Source: Thinopyrum elongatum | Lineage: Eukaryota > Streptophyta > Magnoliopsida > Poales > Poaceae | Assembly: GCA_011799875.1 (NCBI GenBank) | Contig: CM022299.1 | Span: 337,860,447 to 337,924,446 of the forward strand | Direction of reading: 5' to 3' | DNA length: 64,000 nt | Translations under genes and position numbers: made by a program | The notes under the pieces: model-generated | What the model saw: only the letters and a program-made list of their open reading frames with translations | What the model was told of the DNA's origin: nothing | The model's database searches: none | Shown: positions 48,595 through 59,700 of the stretch, in pieces | How the letters are laid out: the number at the start of each line of letters is the position of its first letter | Numbering within the stretch: the stretch's first letter is position 1

Positions 48595-48979
48595 GCGGGC
48601 GAGGGTTTGTTGTCGATATGGGTGGAAGACGATGGCCAATGTGCCACCGACTAGCGGGCCAGGGGAAGGAGTAGGCGCGCGTCACGCGCGTCCGCTTCGT
48701 GTCCGCGCCGACGCAAATCAGGATCAAAATTGGGTCGGGAATGGGTCGACAGGCGGACGAAAAAGCGGATGCGCGTCCGTTTAGGTCGGCACGTTGGACC
48801 GACTTTTCTGTCCGGACGAAATGGGTCGGCGCGTTGGAGTTGCTCTAAACCCAGATGTATCCTCCCTTATAGCCGGATAGGAGATCGGTTAGAGTTGGGC
48901 CTAACAAAATGGAAGTAGTATTCTGGAGGTTGTCTCATGACTATCTCCCTAGAGGCTATCAACTTCAGGAAAGATCATA

Positions 48980-49237
48980 CTCCATTCCAGTTCTTTTTAA
49001 TCTGCATATAAGTTTTTTCCGAAGTCAAAGTATCTCCACTTTAACTAAACTTATAGAAAAAAGTATCAACATTCACAATGCCAAATCAATATTATTCGAT
49101 TCATTGCGAAATATAATTTCAAGGAATATATATTCGGTATTGTAGATGTTGATAATTTTTAATATATATTTGGTCAAACTTTGCAAAGTTTGACTTGACC
49201 CAAATCTAATACGCGGAGTAAAAATGACCGGAGTGAG
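48980..49237. mobile_element. Stowaway (Mariner-type) MITE
   Basis: It is 258 bp between TA dinucleotides (48978-48979 and 49238-49239). The ends are ctccattccagtt and gaccggagtgag, the Stowaway terminal pattern. The internal palindrome gtcaaactttgcaaagtttgac is typical. Confidence 0.88.
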
Positions 49238-49239
49238 TA

Positions 49240-49602
49240 CCAACAAGTTATAGTTATGATAGTTACTTTTGCAATAGGAAGGAAACTGTTCAACACTGCT
49301 TTTTTCATCGTCGTCAAGTAAATCTTGAAAGAACTAAAAAAATGAATATGACATTTGTCTGAACCTAAAAAGCTTCATCGTATTAGACAATGGATATTAT
49401 TTCTTGTTTTTTTTACATGATATTATTTCTTGTTGATACTAAATGCTACTGATTTTCATGCCATGGTTTTGGCTATGGCTTGCATATTTGGGAGAGTAGA
49501 AATGCCTACTGTATTGGCGAGGCCTCAACTCATCCTCTTGGTGTAGTGGGAAAGTTCAAAGGCTATGTCGAGTTCATCAATTTGCATTCTTTTAGTTTAG
49601 CC
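49240..49602. other. Unassigned AT-rich spacer
   Basis: No supported gene. It contains a local repeat of gatattatttcttg (about 49391 and 49420). Confidence 0.5.
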
Positions 49603-49785
49603 GATTTCATCAGGCGTTAAAAAATGTGCCTGGTAGTAGTTAGTGTGCGTTCCTCTAGGGTTTCCTAGAGTCCACCCGTTCCTCTGGCGGCGACGCCCGA
49701 GTCTACCACTAAACCCTACCGCCGATCGTCTGGTTCTATCCCGACGATCGACAGGCCTAGGGACCACCCGCACGCGCCTGCTGCC

Positions 49786-51228
49786 ATGACGGATCCGGTT
49801 CCTGCGGAGGAGGATGGAGGAGCGAAGGAAGTACGGGCGGGGTTAGGGTTTGCAGATGGGAGGATCGAGGGAGAAGGAAGCCAAGAGGGAGTACCGGCGG
49901 GCAACAATCCGATCCTGAACAAACCTGAGGATGACGGAAGGGAGGACGAGGAGGTGGAACCTCGCCAGGAGGATGAGGAAGATTGGGATAATCTGGGCCA
50001 TGATCCGGCCTTGGAGGACGCTTTTGAGGGGTTAAAGCTTCATGGAGAAGAAGAGGAAGACTTGGATCTCTCTGGGGAAGTTGAAGAACTCATTAAGGAG
50101 GTTAGATGGTTGTGCCTGTTTAGGGTTCATACGATGCGGCCGTTTAGCCATGCGGCTTTGCTAAACTCATTGAGAAACGCGTGGTCGTGCGCCCAAGGAG
50201 TTACCTTCAATATCAAAGGGCCTAACCTGTTCCTGGCTCAGTGCCATTGCTTGGGGGATTGGAAGAGGGTGATGGAGGGAGGGCCGTGGCAATTCAGGAG
50301 GGATCCAGTCGTCATTGTCGAGTATGATGGTTTCACAAACGTTGCAGAATATGCCTTGGACATGTATCCATTATGGGCTAGAATTAAGGGTTTGCCGGAT
50401 GGGCTCACAAGGACGAAAGAATTGGCTGAAAAAGTTGCTAAGAATGTGGGCAAGCCACCCTTTACTGTTGTTGTTAATGAAGGAAGAATTAACCCGTCGA
50501 GTTTTTTGAGGGTTAGGGTTTTTGTGGATGTACATAAGCCCTTGGTGAGATTTGTTCCGATTACATTGAAGGAATATAAGCGATACCCGGTGAGCTATGA
50601 GAAATTACTGGATTTTTGCTTCTTTTGTGGTTGCATGGGTCACGTGGTGGAAGAATGTGGGGACGGTGTTCATGATCCGTCGGAGTGTGAGTGGGGGGAT
50701 TGGTTGCATTGGAGCAATGAGCAGCCTATGGGGGGTGCTGGTAGTGGTCGGGGTGGAGGTGGTGTAGCTAGTGGTGCAGGAGGTAGGGGTAGAGGCGGAG
50801 CAGGAGGTGCTTTTGGAGGAGGGATCGGGGCTAGAGGAGGAGGTGGAGGCCGGGGGAAAGCTACAATGCATGCGATGAATAGAGGGGATACACATGTTCC
50901 TTCGAACTTAGGGGGTGGTGGGAGAGAGATGCAGGAGCATAATGGGGTGGAGGAGGAAGGCCGTTTGATCCGCAAGCGTCTAATAAACAGTGATGGTACA
51001 GTTTGTGTTCGTGGACAGCCGGTTCCTAATATTGCTGGTAAGGTCTCGAGCACGGTTCTATTGTTGGAGGGAGGTAGTACGTCGGAGGAGGTTGAGGGGG
51101 GTTCTTCTAATACACCGGGGAAGGTGCCAATTGTCAAGAGGAGGAAACAAAAAGGGGGTGGAGAAATTATGGATATGGATGTGGCGTCCGAGGCGGCCTC
51201 CGACTTGGAGGACCGCCGGGCCCAATGA
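49786..51228 (+). CDS. LINE ORF1: DUF4283-like RNA-binding protein with zinc knuckle
   Basis: The 480-residue protein has an acidic N-terminus and a DUF4283-like domain at about residues 100-225 (RNAWSCAQGVTFNIKGPNLF, WARIKGLPDGLTR). A CCHC knuckle CFFCGCMGHVVEEC lies at 278-291 and a Gly-rich stretch at about 315-365. ORF1 proteins coat LINE RNA and assist target-primed reverse transcription. The stop TGA (51226-51228) overlaps the ORF2 start as ATGA, suggesting termination-reinitiation. The frame is intact. Confidence 0.88.
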   Translation: MTDPVPAEEDGGAKEVRAGLGFADGRIEGEGSQEGVPAGNNPILNKPEDDGREDEEVEPRQEDEEDWDNLGHDPALEDAFEGLKLHGEEEEDLDLSGEVEELIKEVRWLCLFRVHTMRPFSHAALLNSLRNAWSCAQGVTFNIKGPNLFLAQCHCLGDWKRVMEGGPWQFRRDPVVIVEYDGFTNVAEYALDMYPLWARIKGLPDGLTRTKELAEKVAKNVGKPPFTVVVNEGRINPSSFLRVRVFVDVHKPLVRFVPITLKEYKRYPVSYEKLLDFCFFCGCMGHVVEECGDGVHDPSECEWGDWLHWSNEQPMGGAGSGRGGGGVASGAGGRGRGGAGGAFGGGIGARGGGGGRGKATMHAMNRGDTHVPSNLGGGGREMQEHNGVEEEGRLIRKRLINSDGTVCVRGQPVPNIAGKVSSTVLLLEGGSTSEEVEGGSSNTPGKVPIVKRRKQKGGGEIMDMDVASEAASDLEDRRAQ

Positions 51229-54200
51229 ATGTGTTAAGTTGGAACTGCCGGGGAGGGGGGAATACCCGGACAGTTCGTGAGCTAGCGACAATCACGCAGT
51301 CGCATTCCCCCAAATTGGTGTTTTTGTGTGAGACAAGGCAGAAGGCTGATAAGATGAGAAGGATCCGTGGTCGGCTGGGGTTGAAAGGCTTCACCGGAGT
51401 AGATAGCAACGGGATGAGTGGAGGGTTGGCTTTGTTTTGGCATGAGGCTTATGAGGTGGAAATACTTGATAAAGATGAACGGTACATTGATGCCCTTATG
51501 CGGGTTGCGGCAGGAGAAATCCAATGGAGGATTACGTGCGTATATGGAGAGCCCAGAGTGGAGAACCGTCATCTTATGTGGGAGAAACTACAGAGATTGA
51601 AGAACACAAGTGATGCTCCTTGGTTAATGGTGGGCGATTTTAATGAGGCAATGTGGAGTTATGAACACTTGTCGTCAACGCCCAGGGCTGAGTCACAGAT
51701 GTTAGCCTTCCGTGATACTTTGGAGATATGCGGGTTTGTTGATTTGGGCTTTGTGGGTATCCCTTTTACATATGATAACAAGAGGGGAGGGGCCGGCAAT
51801 GTACAGGTCCGTTTGGACCGCGCGGTGGCAATGAACGAGTGGAGGAACCTTTTTGCCTTCACTTCGGTATTTCATGTGCCGTCACCATGCTCTGATCATG
51901 TTGCGTTGGTACTAAAAGCATCATCTGACCAAGGGCCTCAAGGGGGTAAGCAGAGACGCTATGAATTGTTTTGGGAGAGAGATGCTGCGCTCCCGGATGT
52001 AATTAAGGAGGCTTGGGAGTCGATTGGTAATGTTCAAAACCTAGCACAACTCCGGGATGCCTTATCAAAAACAATGAGAACTTTGGGCAAGTGGAGTAGG
52101 AAGTTTGGTAATGTTACTCGGGAGTTGGCAAAGTCTCGCTCTCAATTGGAAGAACTAATGCATATGAACGCGGATAGACAGGAGATTAGAAGAGTTACGG
52201 ACAAGATGAATGAGTTGCTCTACCAAGAAGAGATGTTATGACTCCAGAGATCGAGAATCACGTGGTTGAAAGAGGGAGACAGGAACACCAAATACTTTCA
52301 TAGCAAAGCTGTTTGGAGAGCGAGGAAAAACAAAATACGAGAGCTTACAGATAGTATTGGGGTGGTGCACTCTGATTTTGCTTCCATGGGGCTGCTGGCT
52401 AATGAGTACTTCCAGAACATTTTTTCGGCTGATACGTCCTTGGATGCCTCACCGATTCTGGACCGTCTGGACACTAGGGTATCGGCTGAAGATAACTCCA
52501 AGCTTTGCAAGGATTTTTCGGATAAGGAAATATCTGATGCACTGTTTCAAATAGGCCCGCTCAAGGCGCCGGGCCCGGATGGCCTCCCGGCACGGTTTTT
52601 CCAGCGCAACTGGAGCACACTAAAGGAAGGGGTTTTGGCAGCAGTGAAAGACTTTTTCAAATCGGGAGTTATGCCGGAGGGGGTAAATTCTACATCCATT
52701 GTGCTTATTCCTAAAATCCCAAATCCCACCAAACTTTCAGATTACAGGCCTATCAGTCTCTGTAACGTTATTTACAAGGTAATCTCGAAGTGTTTGGTTA
52801 ACAGGTTGAGACCTCTTTTGGATGATCTCATCTCTCCGGAGCAGAGTGCTTTTATTCCGGGAAGAATGATTACGGACAATTCGCTTGTGGCCTTCGAGTG
52901 TATCCACCACATCAAGCAAGAGAAGGATCCAACGAAAAGCTTTTGTGCATATAAGTTGGATCTGTCCAAGGCTTATGATAGGGTCGATTGGGTCTTTTTG
53001 AGGCAAGTGATGCAAAAGTTGGGTTTCTCTCAGCGATGGGTTGACTGGATTATGACATGTGTCACGCCGGTGAGATACTCGGTGAATTTTAATGGAACCC
53101 TCTTGGATTCGTTTGCGCCGTCGCGAGGGCTTCGGCAAGGAGACCCCTTATCGCCATTCTTATTTTTGTTTGTGGCAGATGGACTTTCAGCTTTGTTGAG
53201 GAAAAGTGTGGAGATGGGTGAGTTAACTCCTGTCAAGGTGTGTAGAGGCGCGCCGGGTATATCACATTTACTCTTTGCTGATGATACAATCCTGTTTTTT
53301 CAAGCTTCTAAAGCTCAGGCTGAAAGGGTGAAAGCTATTTTGGATGTGTATGGTTCGGCCACTGGACAGAGTCTCAATTTTGATAAATGTTCACTATTAT
53401 TTGGTGATGCATGCCCAGGGCCAACCCAAGAGGAGATCCGATTGGCACTTAATGTTACTAGCCACTTCTTTGAGGATAAGTACTTGGGGCTGCCCACACC
53501 GGAGGGGAGGATGTCGAAGGGGCGCTTCCAGAACCTGCAAGCTAGACTGACAAAACGTTTGGTGCAGTGGGGAGATGGACATCTAGCCCAACCAGGACGC
53601 GAGGTGCTGATCAAATCAGTAGCTCAGGCGCTGCCGACCTACATAATGGGAGTCTTCAAAGTGCCCTTCTCGGTTTGCGATGATCTCACTCGTATGGTAA
53701 GAAATTTTTATTGGGGCTCGGCGGAAGGCAAGAGGAAAGTGCATTGGCGCGGATGGGACTATTTGATGCAGCCCAAGTCGAAGGGAGGATTGGGGTTCCG
53801 AGACTTTCAGATGTTTAACCAAGCCCTATTAGCGCATCAAGCGTGGTGGCTCTTAACTAAACCAGATAGCCTGTGTGCTCAAGTTTTAAAAGCAAGGTAT
53901 TACCCATTGGGCAGGTTGGATGATACAGTTTTCACTGGGAATGCGTCGTCGTCATGGCAAGCGATCAGTTATGGATTGGATCTTTTGAAGAAGGGCCTAG
54001 TATGGAGAGTTGGCAACGGCAGAAGTATTCGAGTTTGGCGAGATAACTGGATCCCTAGGCCTTTTTCTTACAAACCAATCTCTCCGCAGGGAAGATGTCG
54101 TGTTCGGTTCGTGTCTGACTTGTTAAACCAGAACGGATCATGGAATTTTGAGCTTTTGAATGCTTACTTTGTTGCTGCGGATGTACAAGAAATTGCAAAG

Positions 54201-55385
54201 ATCAGAGCATCCCCGAGGTTGGAGGACGATTTGTTAGCATGGGGGCCAGGAAAATATGGTATATTTACTGTTAAGTCGGCCTATAATCTGGCCTTTGAGG
54301 AGGCGCACCGGGCCACTGATGCATCTTCCAGCTCGTCACCGTCAGGACAGAGGAAGTGTTGGGATTTTGTTTGGAAAAGCTGGGCACCTCCTTCAGTTCG
54401 TAACTTTGCATGGAGGCTTGCCACAAATTCACTCCCTACTTGGCAGCGGAAGCATAAAATTGGGCTCGAAGTTGGTAGCAATTGTCCGGTTTGTGGGGTG
54501 GAGGAGGAAGACAATTTTCATCCGTTCGTTAACTGCCAGTTTGGACGGGACCTGTACCTTGCCATGTCCAAAGTATGGATGATTCCGGAGTTGGAATCCA
54601 TACGCCACAACGGGAAGGAGTGGCTGCTCCATGTTCTAGCACCATTGAATGATGTAGGGCGGATGATGGTCTTGATGATATTTTGGAGAAGTTGGTTTAT
54701 CCGGAACGAAGTGGTGCACTGCAAGCCTGTACCACTTATGGAGGCTTCAGTACGGTTCTTGCGAAGCTATGTGGACTCTCTGATCGGCATCAAGTTATTC
54801 CCGCATGCAGATCCAGCAAAAGGCAAGTCTCCTATAGTGTATGAAAAACCAATGCCATCTGGAACTGTCACTACTGTGTCAGAGGAGATACGATGGAAGC
54901 CGCCGGAGTTGGGATGGAACAAACTGAACACTGACGGGTCCTTTGATTCGTCTGGCAATGCTGGGGCGGGAATGATTTTACGAGACCACCGTGGGACCAT
55001 TAATTTCTCGGCGTGCAGAACCTTGTACTCCTGTAGAGATGCCTTGGAGGCGGAGCTTTGCGCTTGCATGGAAGGGATATCGTTGGCGATTCAATGGAGC
55101 GATCTTCCTATACTGCTGGAACTGGATTCTCTTGAGGCCGTGGCTATGATCTCATGTGACATCGTCGACCGCTCCGTCTACGCTTCCGTCGTGAAGGAGA
55201 TTAAGTACTTATTTTCCCTTAGACAGATTCGTATTTCTCATATTGTTAGATCTCAGAATAAGGCTAGTGATTTTTTAGCAGGGTTTGCTAGAACCCAAGG
55301 TAGGACCATGACCTGGCTAGGGGCTGGTCCGGTTGAGTTGATGGAGATTGCTTCTCTTGATTGTAAGGACATCTTGATTGAGTAA
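51225..55385 (+). pseudogene. LINE ORF2: endonuclease, reverse transcriptase and RNase H, one nonsense codon
   Basis: It starts MNVLSWNCRGGG, an APE-type endonuclease (CETRQ, GDFNEAMW, SDHVALVL). Reverse transcriptase spans about 52550-53400: RPISLCNVIYKVISKCLVNR, DLSKAYDRVDW, GLRQGDPLSPFLF and an intact FADD at about 53274. A zf-RVT segment (WKSWAPPSVRNFAWRL, CPVCGVEEEDNFHPFVNC) and a C-terminal RNase H (NTDGSFDSSGNAGAG, LELDSLEAV) follow. The only break is TGA at 52239-52241 (EEML-stop-LQRSRITWLKEGDRNT), where Trp TGG is usual. The total of about 1386 codons is normal for plant LINEs. Confidence 0.9.
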
Positions 55386-55430
55386 TGCAAGTTTTTATCC
55401 CGCAAAAAAAAAGATTTCATCAGGCGTTAA

Positions 55431-55873
55431 TCCTTGAAGTCACACCAAAATTGGTCTACGCCGCCGGAAGGGTCGATGCTTGTCAACGTGGTTTGACGAC
55501 CCACACCGGCCTCCGCGGAGTGACCAAACCCAGCAGCGGTATGCACCGCATCAATGTCATGGTTTTTTTTTGCGGGGAGCATCAATGTCACGGTTGGAGC
55601 GTCGCGTGTGGTGCTTGGCGCCAGCCGAAGCGTGGCGTGCCCCAGCAGGCGGCAGCCAGCCACCCGTCCTTCATGCGAGACGGGGATGGCGGCTCGCTAC
55701 GGCAGGTGAACGTGGTGGTCCGCACTGCTCCTCCTGCTTGCGCTGCCGTGCCAGCACATTTTCCCTCTGCCCCCGCCGTTCACAGCAGTAGCCTTACCAG
55801 CTACGAATGGATCTACGATACCGATCGACCTTCCGTTTCAGCCTGCGGCGTGTGCTGGCCTGCTACAGGTAGC
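55431..55873. other. Unassigned GC-rich sequence between the two LINEs
   Basis: catcaatgtca occurs twice, either side of ggttttttttt (55550-55590), which looks like a small duplication or an inserted remnant. A 162-aa chance frame has no domain. Confidence 0.5.
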
Positions 55874-55888
55874 TAGTGGGTTTTTCCA

Positions 55889-56764
55889 GACTATCACCAA
55901 CGCCTTGCGGCCGGCATGGGGAAATCCACGAGGTCTTCAATTCAGATCTGCCGGAGTCAACATCTTTATGGCAGAGTTTGAGAACCAGAGAGATAGGGAT
56001 CGCGTTTGGGGCGGATCCCTGAGGTGAAGTTTGATAAGCTGCAAGTATGGGCTAGGGTTGTTAACCTGTCATACAATTTGCGCGATGAGGCATGGTGGAA
56101 TCCAATAGCTCAGCAGATTGACAAGAATGCTCTTTCGGTAAAATTTAACCACAATGGTGGGTTTCTGTGAGCGAGAATTTCCATCGATGTTGCTAAGCCG
56201 ATCAGGCGCTGGATCCTGATAGATTCTGCCAGGAGGAAGAAGGTAGATATGTACGATATCCAGTATGAAAATATACCCTATTTCTGTTTCTCCTGTGGTA
56301 GATTAGGGCACTCGGATTTGTACTGCCCAACTCCTGGTTCCAGGGATGAGAATGGTGAGCTTCCGTTTGGCCCAAAACTGAGAGCTCCTGACGAGTCTCG
56401 TAAGCCAGTGAGTAGTGAGAACTCTTCCAGGGATCCTAAGATGGGTGCCAACAGCAAGCCAACGACTAGAAACTCCAGCACCAACAAGGAACCGGGGGAA
56501 GAAGTTGTTTCCCCGATCAAGAACAGGCAACCACCAAAGAGGAAAGATGCTCCGAATCAAGTTTACAGACCGGTGGTGAAAACCTTGCTGCTTACGGATG
56601 GGGGACCAAGTACAGCCAATGGAGTAGAAACTGTTGGCAAGGATGGTGAAACTTCTGCTAGCAATGAAGTGGAAGGTGATGATTTTGTACGGGACTCCAA
56701 GAAAAAGAAGCCCACTCCAGAGAATTCGGCAGAGACCGCGCCGCGGTCCTGCCCGTTACAATGA
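55889..56764 (+). pseudogene. Truncated LINE ORF1 with zinc knuckle
   Basis: The reading begins ITNALRPAWGNPRG inside the DUF4283-like domain. Near 56020 a stretch of perhaps 25 codons is missing between VWGGS and KFDKLQVWARVVNL, with a frame change. TGA at about 56168 (GGFL-stop-ARISIDV) sits where CGA is expected. Downstream, VDMYDIQYENIPYFCFSCGR leads to the CCHC knuckle CFSCGRLGHSDLYC, then a charged tail ending TGA at 56762-56764. The stop overlaps the ORF2 start as ATGA. Confidence 0.8.
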
Positions 56765-59700
56765 CATGCTTGAGTTGGAACTGCCGGGGGCTTGGGAACC
56801 CCGAGGCAGTTCGTGAGCTTCGCAGTATAGTGAAGCTGGAAGGACCCACTCTTCTCTTTGTTATGGAAACAAAAATTCAAGCAAAAAGAGTTGAGGCTTT
56901 GAAGTATACTCTCGGTTTGGGAGGTTGTTTTGCTGTCGACAGTGTCGGCCTTAGTGGCGGCATTGGTCTTTTCTGGTCACGTGATGTGTCTGTTGAGTTG
57001 AAAAATTTCAGCAAGTGTCACATTGATGTGGTGGTTCATAGCAACAATCAGAGTTCATCTGTTTGGAGGTTCACTGGATTTTACGGGGCGCCGCGAGCAT
57101 CAGACCGTAGCGAAAGCTGGTGGCTCTTGCATACTCTCTCTGCTATACCCCATACAGCTTGGCTGTGTATGGGAGACTATAATGAAACTCTATATGCTTC
57201 TGAGCACTTTAGCAGAAGAGCGAGATCGGAAGCTCATATGAGAGCGTTTCGGGCTGTCACGGACGAGATTTCCATGCAAGATCTAGGCTGGTCGGGTACG
57301 CCTTATACTTGGGACAATCAGCAAGCAGGAGAGGCTAATGTAAAGGCACGCCTTGACCGAGCTTTTGCGAATGAAGATTTTCAGCAACTTTTCCAACATA
57401 TACGGGTCAGACACCTCCCTTCTGTTGAGTCTGATCACTGTTTTGTTGTAGCTGAAGTAAAGGAAGTGCTGCCATACGGGCCGCAGGCCAAGAAACAGTT
57501 TCGTTATGAGAATGTATGGCAGACGCATACGGATTACGCCCGCCTAGTACGTGATACTTGGCGGGGAATTCAACACACGGCAGGGCTTCAGGGGATTGCA
57601 TCGGCCTTGGGGTCCCTTCAGGCTATTCTTGAGCCGTGGGGCTCAAAGGAATTTGGTTGTTTGGCACGCACGGTCAGAAAACTTCAAAAGAAATTAGACC
57701 GCATCAGGTGTCGTGCTATGGGTACGGGACCAACAGATGAGGAGAAAAGTACAGTCAAGAAGCTGAAGGAAGCCCTTCACCAAGAGGAGGTGTGGCTCCG
57801 TCAGCATTCTCGGGTTCCATGGCTCCGCGAGGGCGATCGGAACACTTCCTATTTTCAGGCACAAGCTGCCCAACGCAAAAGAATGAATAAGATTCATGGT
57901 TTACGCCGTGTAGATGGTTCAGTATGTGAAAATGAAAATGAGGACAAGGCCGAGGTGCTAACTTTTTACCAGAACTTGTATCAAATGCATGGTTTTGCTG
58001 ATGCTAGTGACTTATTATCACATATGCCCGTCAGGGTGACTCAGGGCATGAATGACGATCTTACTAAACCTTATACAACAGATGAGGTCAAAGTGGCGCT
58101 ATTTCAGATGGCTCCATCAAAGGCCCCTGGTGTTGATGGCTTTACTACAGGGTTTTATCAGCGGCATTGGGACTTGTTAGGCAATGACGTGACCTTGGCA
58201 GTTCTGGATTTTCTGAATGGGGGCGAGCTACCGTCGGGGTTGAACGATACTTCAATTACACTTATACCCAAGGTGCGGCACCCGCAGTCGATTTCACAAT
58301 ATCATCCCATTGCTTTGTGCCCGGTACTTTACAAGATTGCGGCCAAAGTTATTACTAATCGCTTGCGATACATCATGGACGATATCATCAGTGAAGAGCA
58401 GAGCGCTTTCGTTCCCGGTCGTCTCATCACAGATAATGTACTTGTTGCTTATGAAAGTATACACACGATGAGAAGAAGGAAGAAAGGAAAGAACTTTTCT
58501 TGTGCAGTCAAGCTAGATATGATGAAGGCTTACGATCGGGTGGAGTGGCACTACCTCGAGGCAATTCTGTCTCGGTTGGGCTTCAGCATTATTTTCATAC
58601 GCCTTATTATGAAGTGTGTCACCTCGGTTTGTTTTTCTGTTCGGGTTAATGGAGAGCTTCTTCCTTTCTTCACACCAACTCGGGGTTTCCAACAAGGTGA
58701 TCCAGTTTCTCCTTACCTCTTTCTGCTTTGTGCAGAGGGTTTTTCCTCATTACTGAAGTATTACAATGGTGGATCTATTGACAGGGGCCTAAGAGTGAGC
58801 TATAGATCACCTTGGGTCTCTCATTTGCTGTTTGCAGTCGACAGTCTAATCTTCATTAATGCATGCACTCCGAGTGCCTTGCGACTGAACAAAATTCTGA
58901 GGATCTATGGTGATGCCTCAGGCCAGTGTGTGAACCGGGACAAAAGTTCTATTTATTTCAGCACCAATACCCCGGACACCATCAGGCAAGCTTTGAAGTC
59001 GACCTTGAATATCCATGTCGAGGCATTCAGCGAGAGGTACTTGGGGCTCCCCACTGCGGTTGGTCGTATCACCAGTGGTACTTTCGATCACATCAGTGAG
59101 AGAGCTCGCGGGAAGATGCAAGGGTGGTCGGAAAAACTGCTTGCATGTGCTGGACGAGAAACACTGCTCAAGTCTGTAATCCAATCTATCCCAACTTATC
59201 CCATGAGCACTTTCCTTCTCACCAAAAAAGTTTGCAAGAGTCTCACTTCTCCCATGGCAAAATATTTTTGGAGTAGCTCTCTTGATAAAAAAGCAATGCA
59301 CTGGGTTTCCTGGAAGGAGTTATCTAAACCCAAGTGCAAGGGTGGGATGGGGTTTCGAGACCCGCATCTCTTCAACCTCGCTATGCTGGGCAAACATGGG
59401 TGGCGTTTCATCACCAACCCAAATTCGCTCTGCGCACGAGTTCTCAAGGGCCGCTACTTTCCGGATACCGATTTCATGCATGCTCCAGTTCCCAAGTCAG
59501 CTTCGTCAACTTGGAAGGCAATTGTGGCGGGAAGGGACGCCTTAAAGACAGGTTTAATCTCCAGAGTGGGAGATGGTTCTACTATCTCAGTTTGGGAGGA
59601 CAAGTGGATCCCAGGTACGGTCTCAATGACTCCAACTCAGAGACCTACAGATACAAACATTGATCGGGTGTCGGATCTCATAGATACACGGAGTTGGTCT

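Larger units (their letters stand above)
10038..48845. mobile_element. PIF-Harbinger transposon split by an Athila retrotransposon
   Basis: The left end gagcaactccaatgcgccga pairs with the right end tcggcgcgttggagttgctc. Exact TAA duplications flank it (10035-10037 and 48846-48848). Element sequence survives at 10038-11708 and about 48595-48845, with the transposase on the minus strand of the left part. Everything between came in with the Athila insertion. The element landed in a ggagtaaacc motif of the outer Harbinger-like element. Confidence 0.85.
1693..48901. mobile_element. Outermost PIF/Harbinger-like element holding the whole nest
   Basis: The left end reads gagcatttctaaccgatccc. The right end, reverse complemented, reads ggcccaactctaaccgatct. 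Both are flanked by TAA (1690-1692 and 48902-48904), the 3-bp target duplication expected of PIF/Harbinger. Subterminal gaggagtaaa-type motifs recur inside each end. Its own sequence survives as about 1693-2534, 9957-10037 and 48846-48901; the rest is later insertions. It has no transposase of its own and so looks non-autonomous. It carries a host-like gene fragment at 1850-2320. The TIR match is imperfect, so the exact ends are moderately certain. Confidence 0.6.
49621..55412 (+). mobile_element. Full-length LINE with 18-bp target duplication
   Basis: It is flanked by GATTTCATCAGGCGTTAA at 49603-49620 and 55413-55430 (exact) and ends in a 10-A tail (55403-55412). It has a 165-bp 5' leader, ORF1 and ORF2. 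A single nonsense codon in ORF2 is the only visible defect, and the exact duplication implies a young insertion. Confidence 0.93.

Noticed and set aside
49440..49560. Possible old LINE RNase H remnant (HAMVLAMACIFGRVEMPT-like reading)
   Set aside because: It is too short and lacks catalytic residues; it cannot be separated from chance.
52266..55385. Separate 1039-aa gene
   Set aside because: It is the part of LINE ORF2 downstream of one nonsense codon, in the same frame as 51225-52241.
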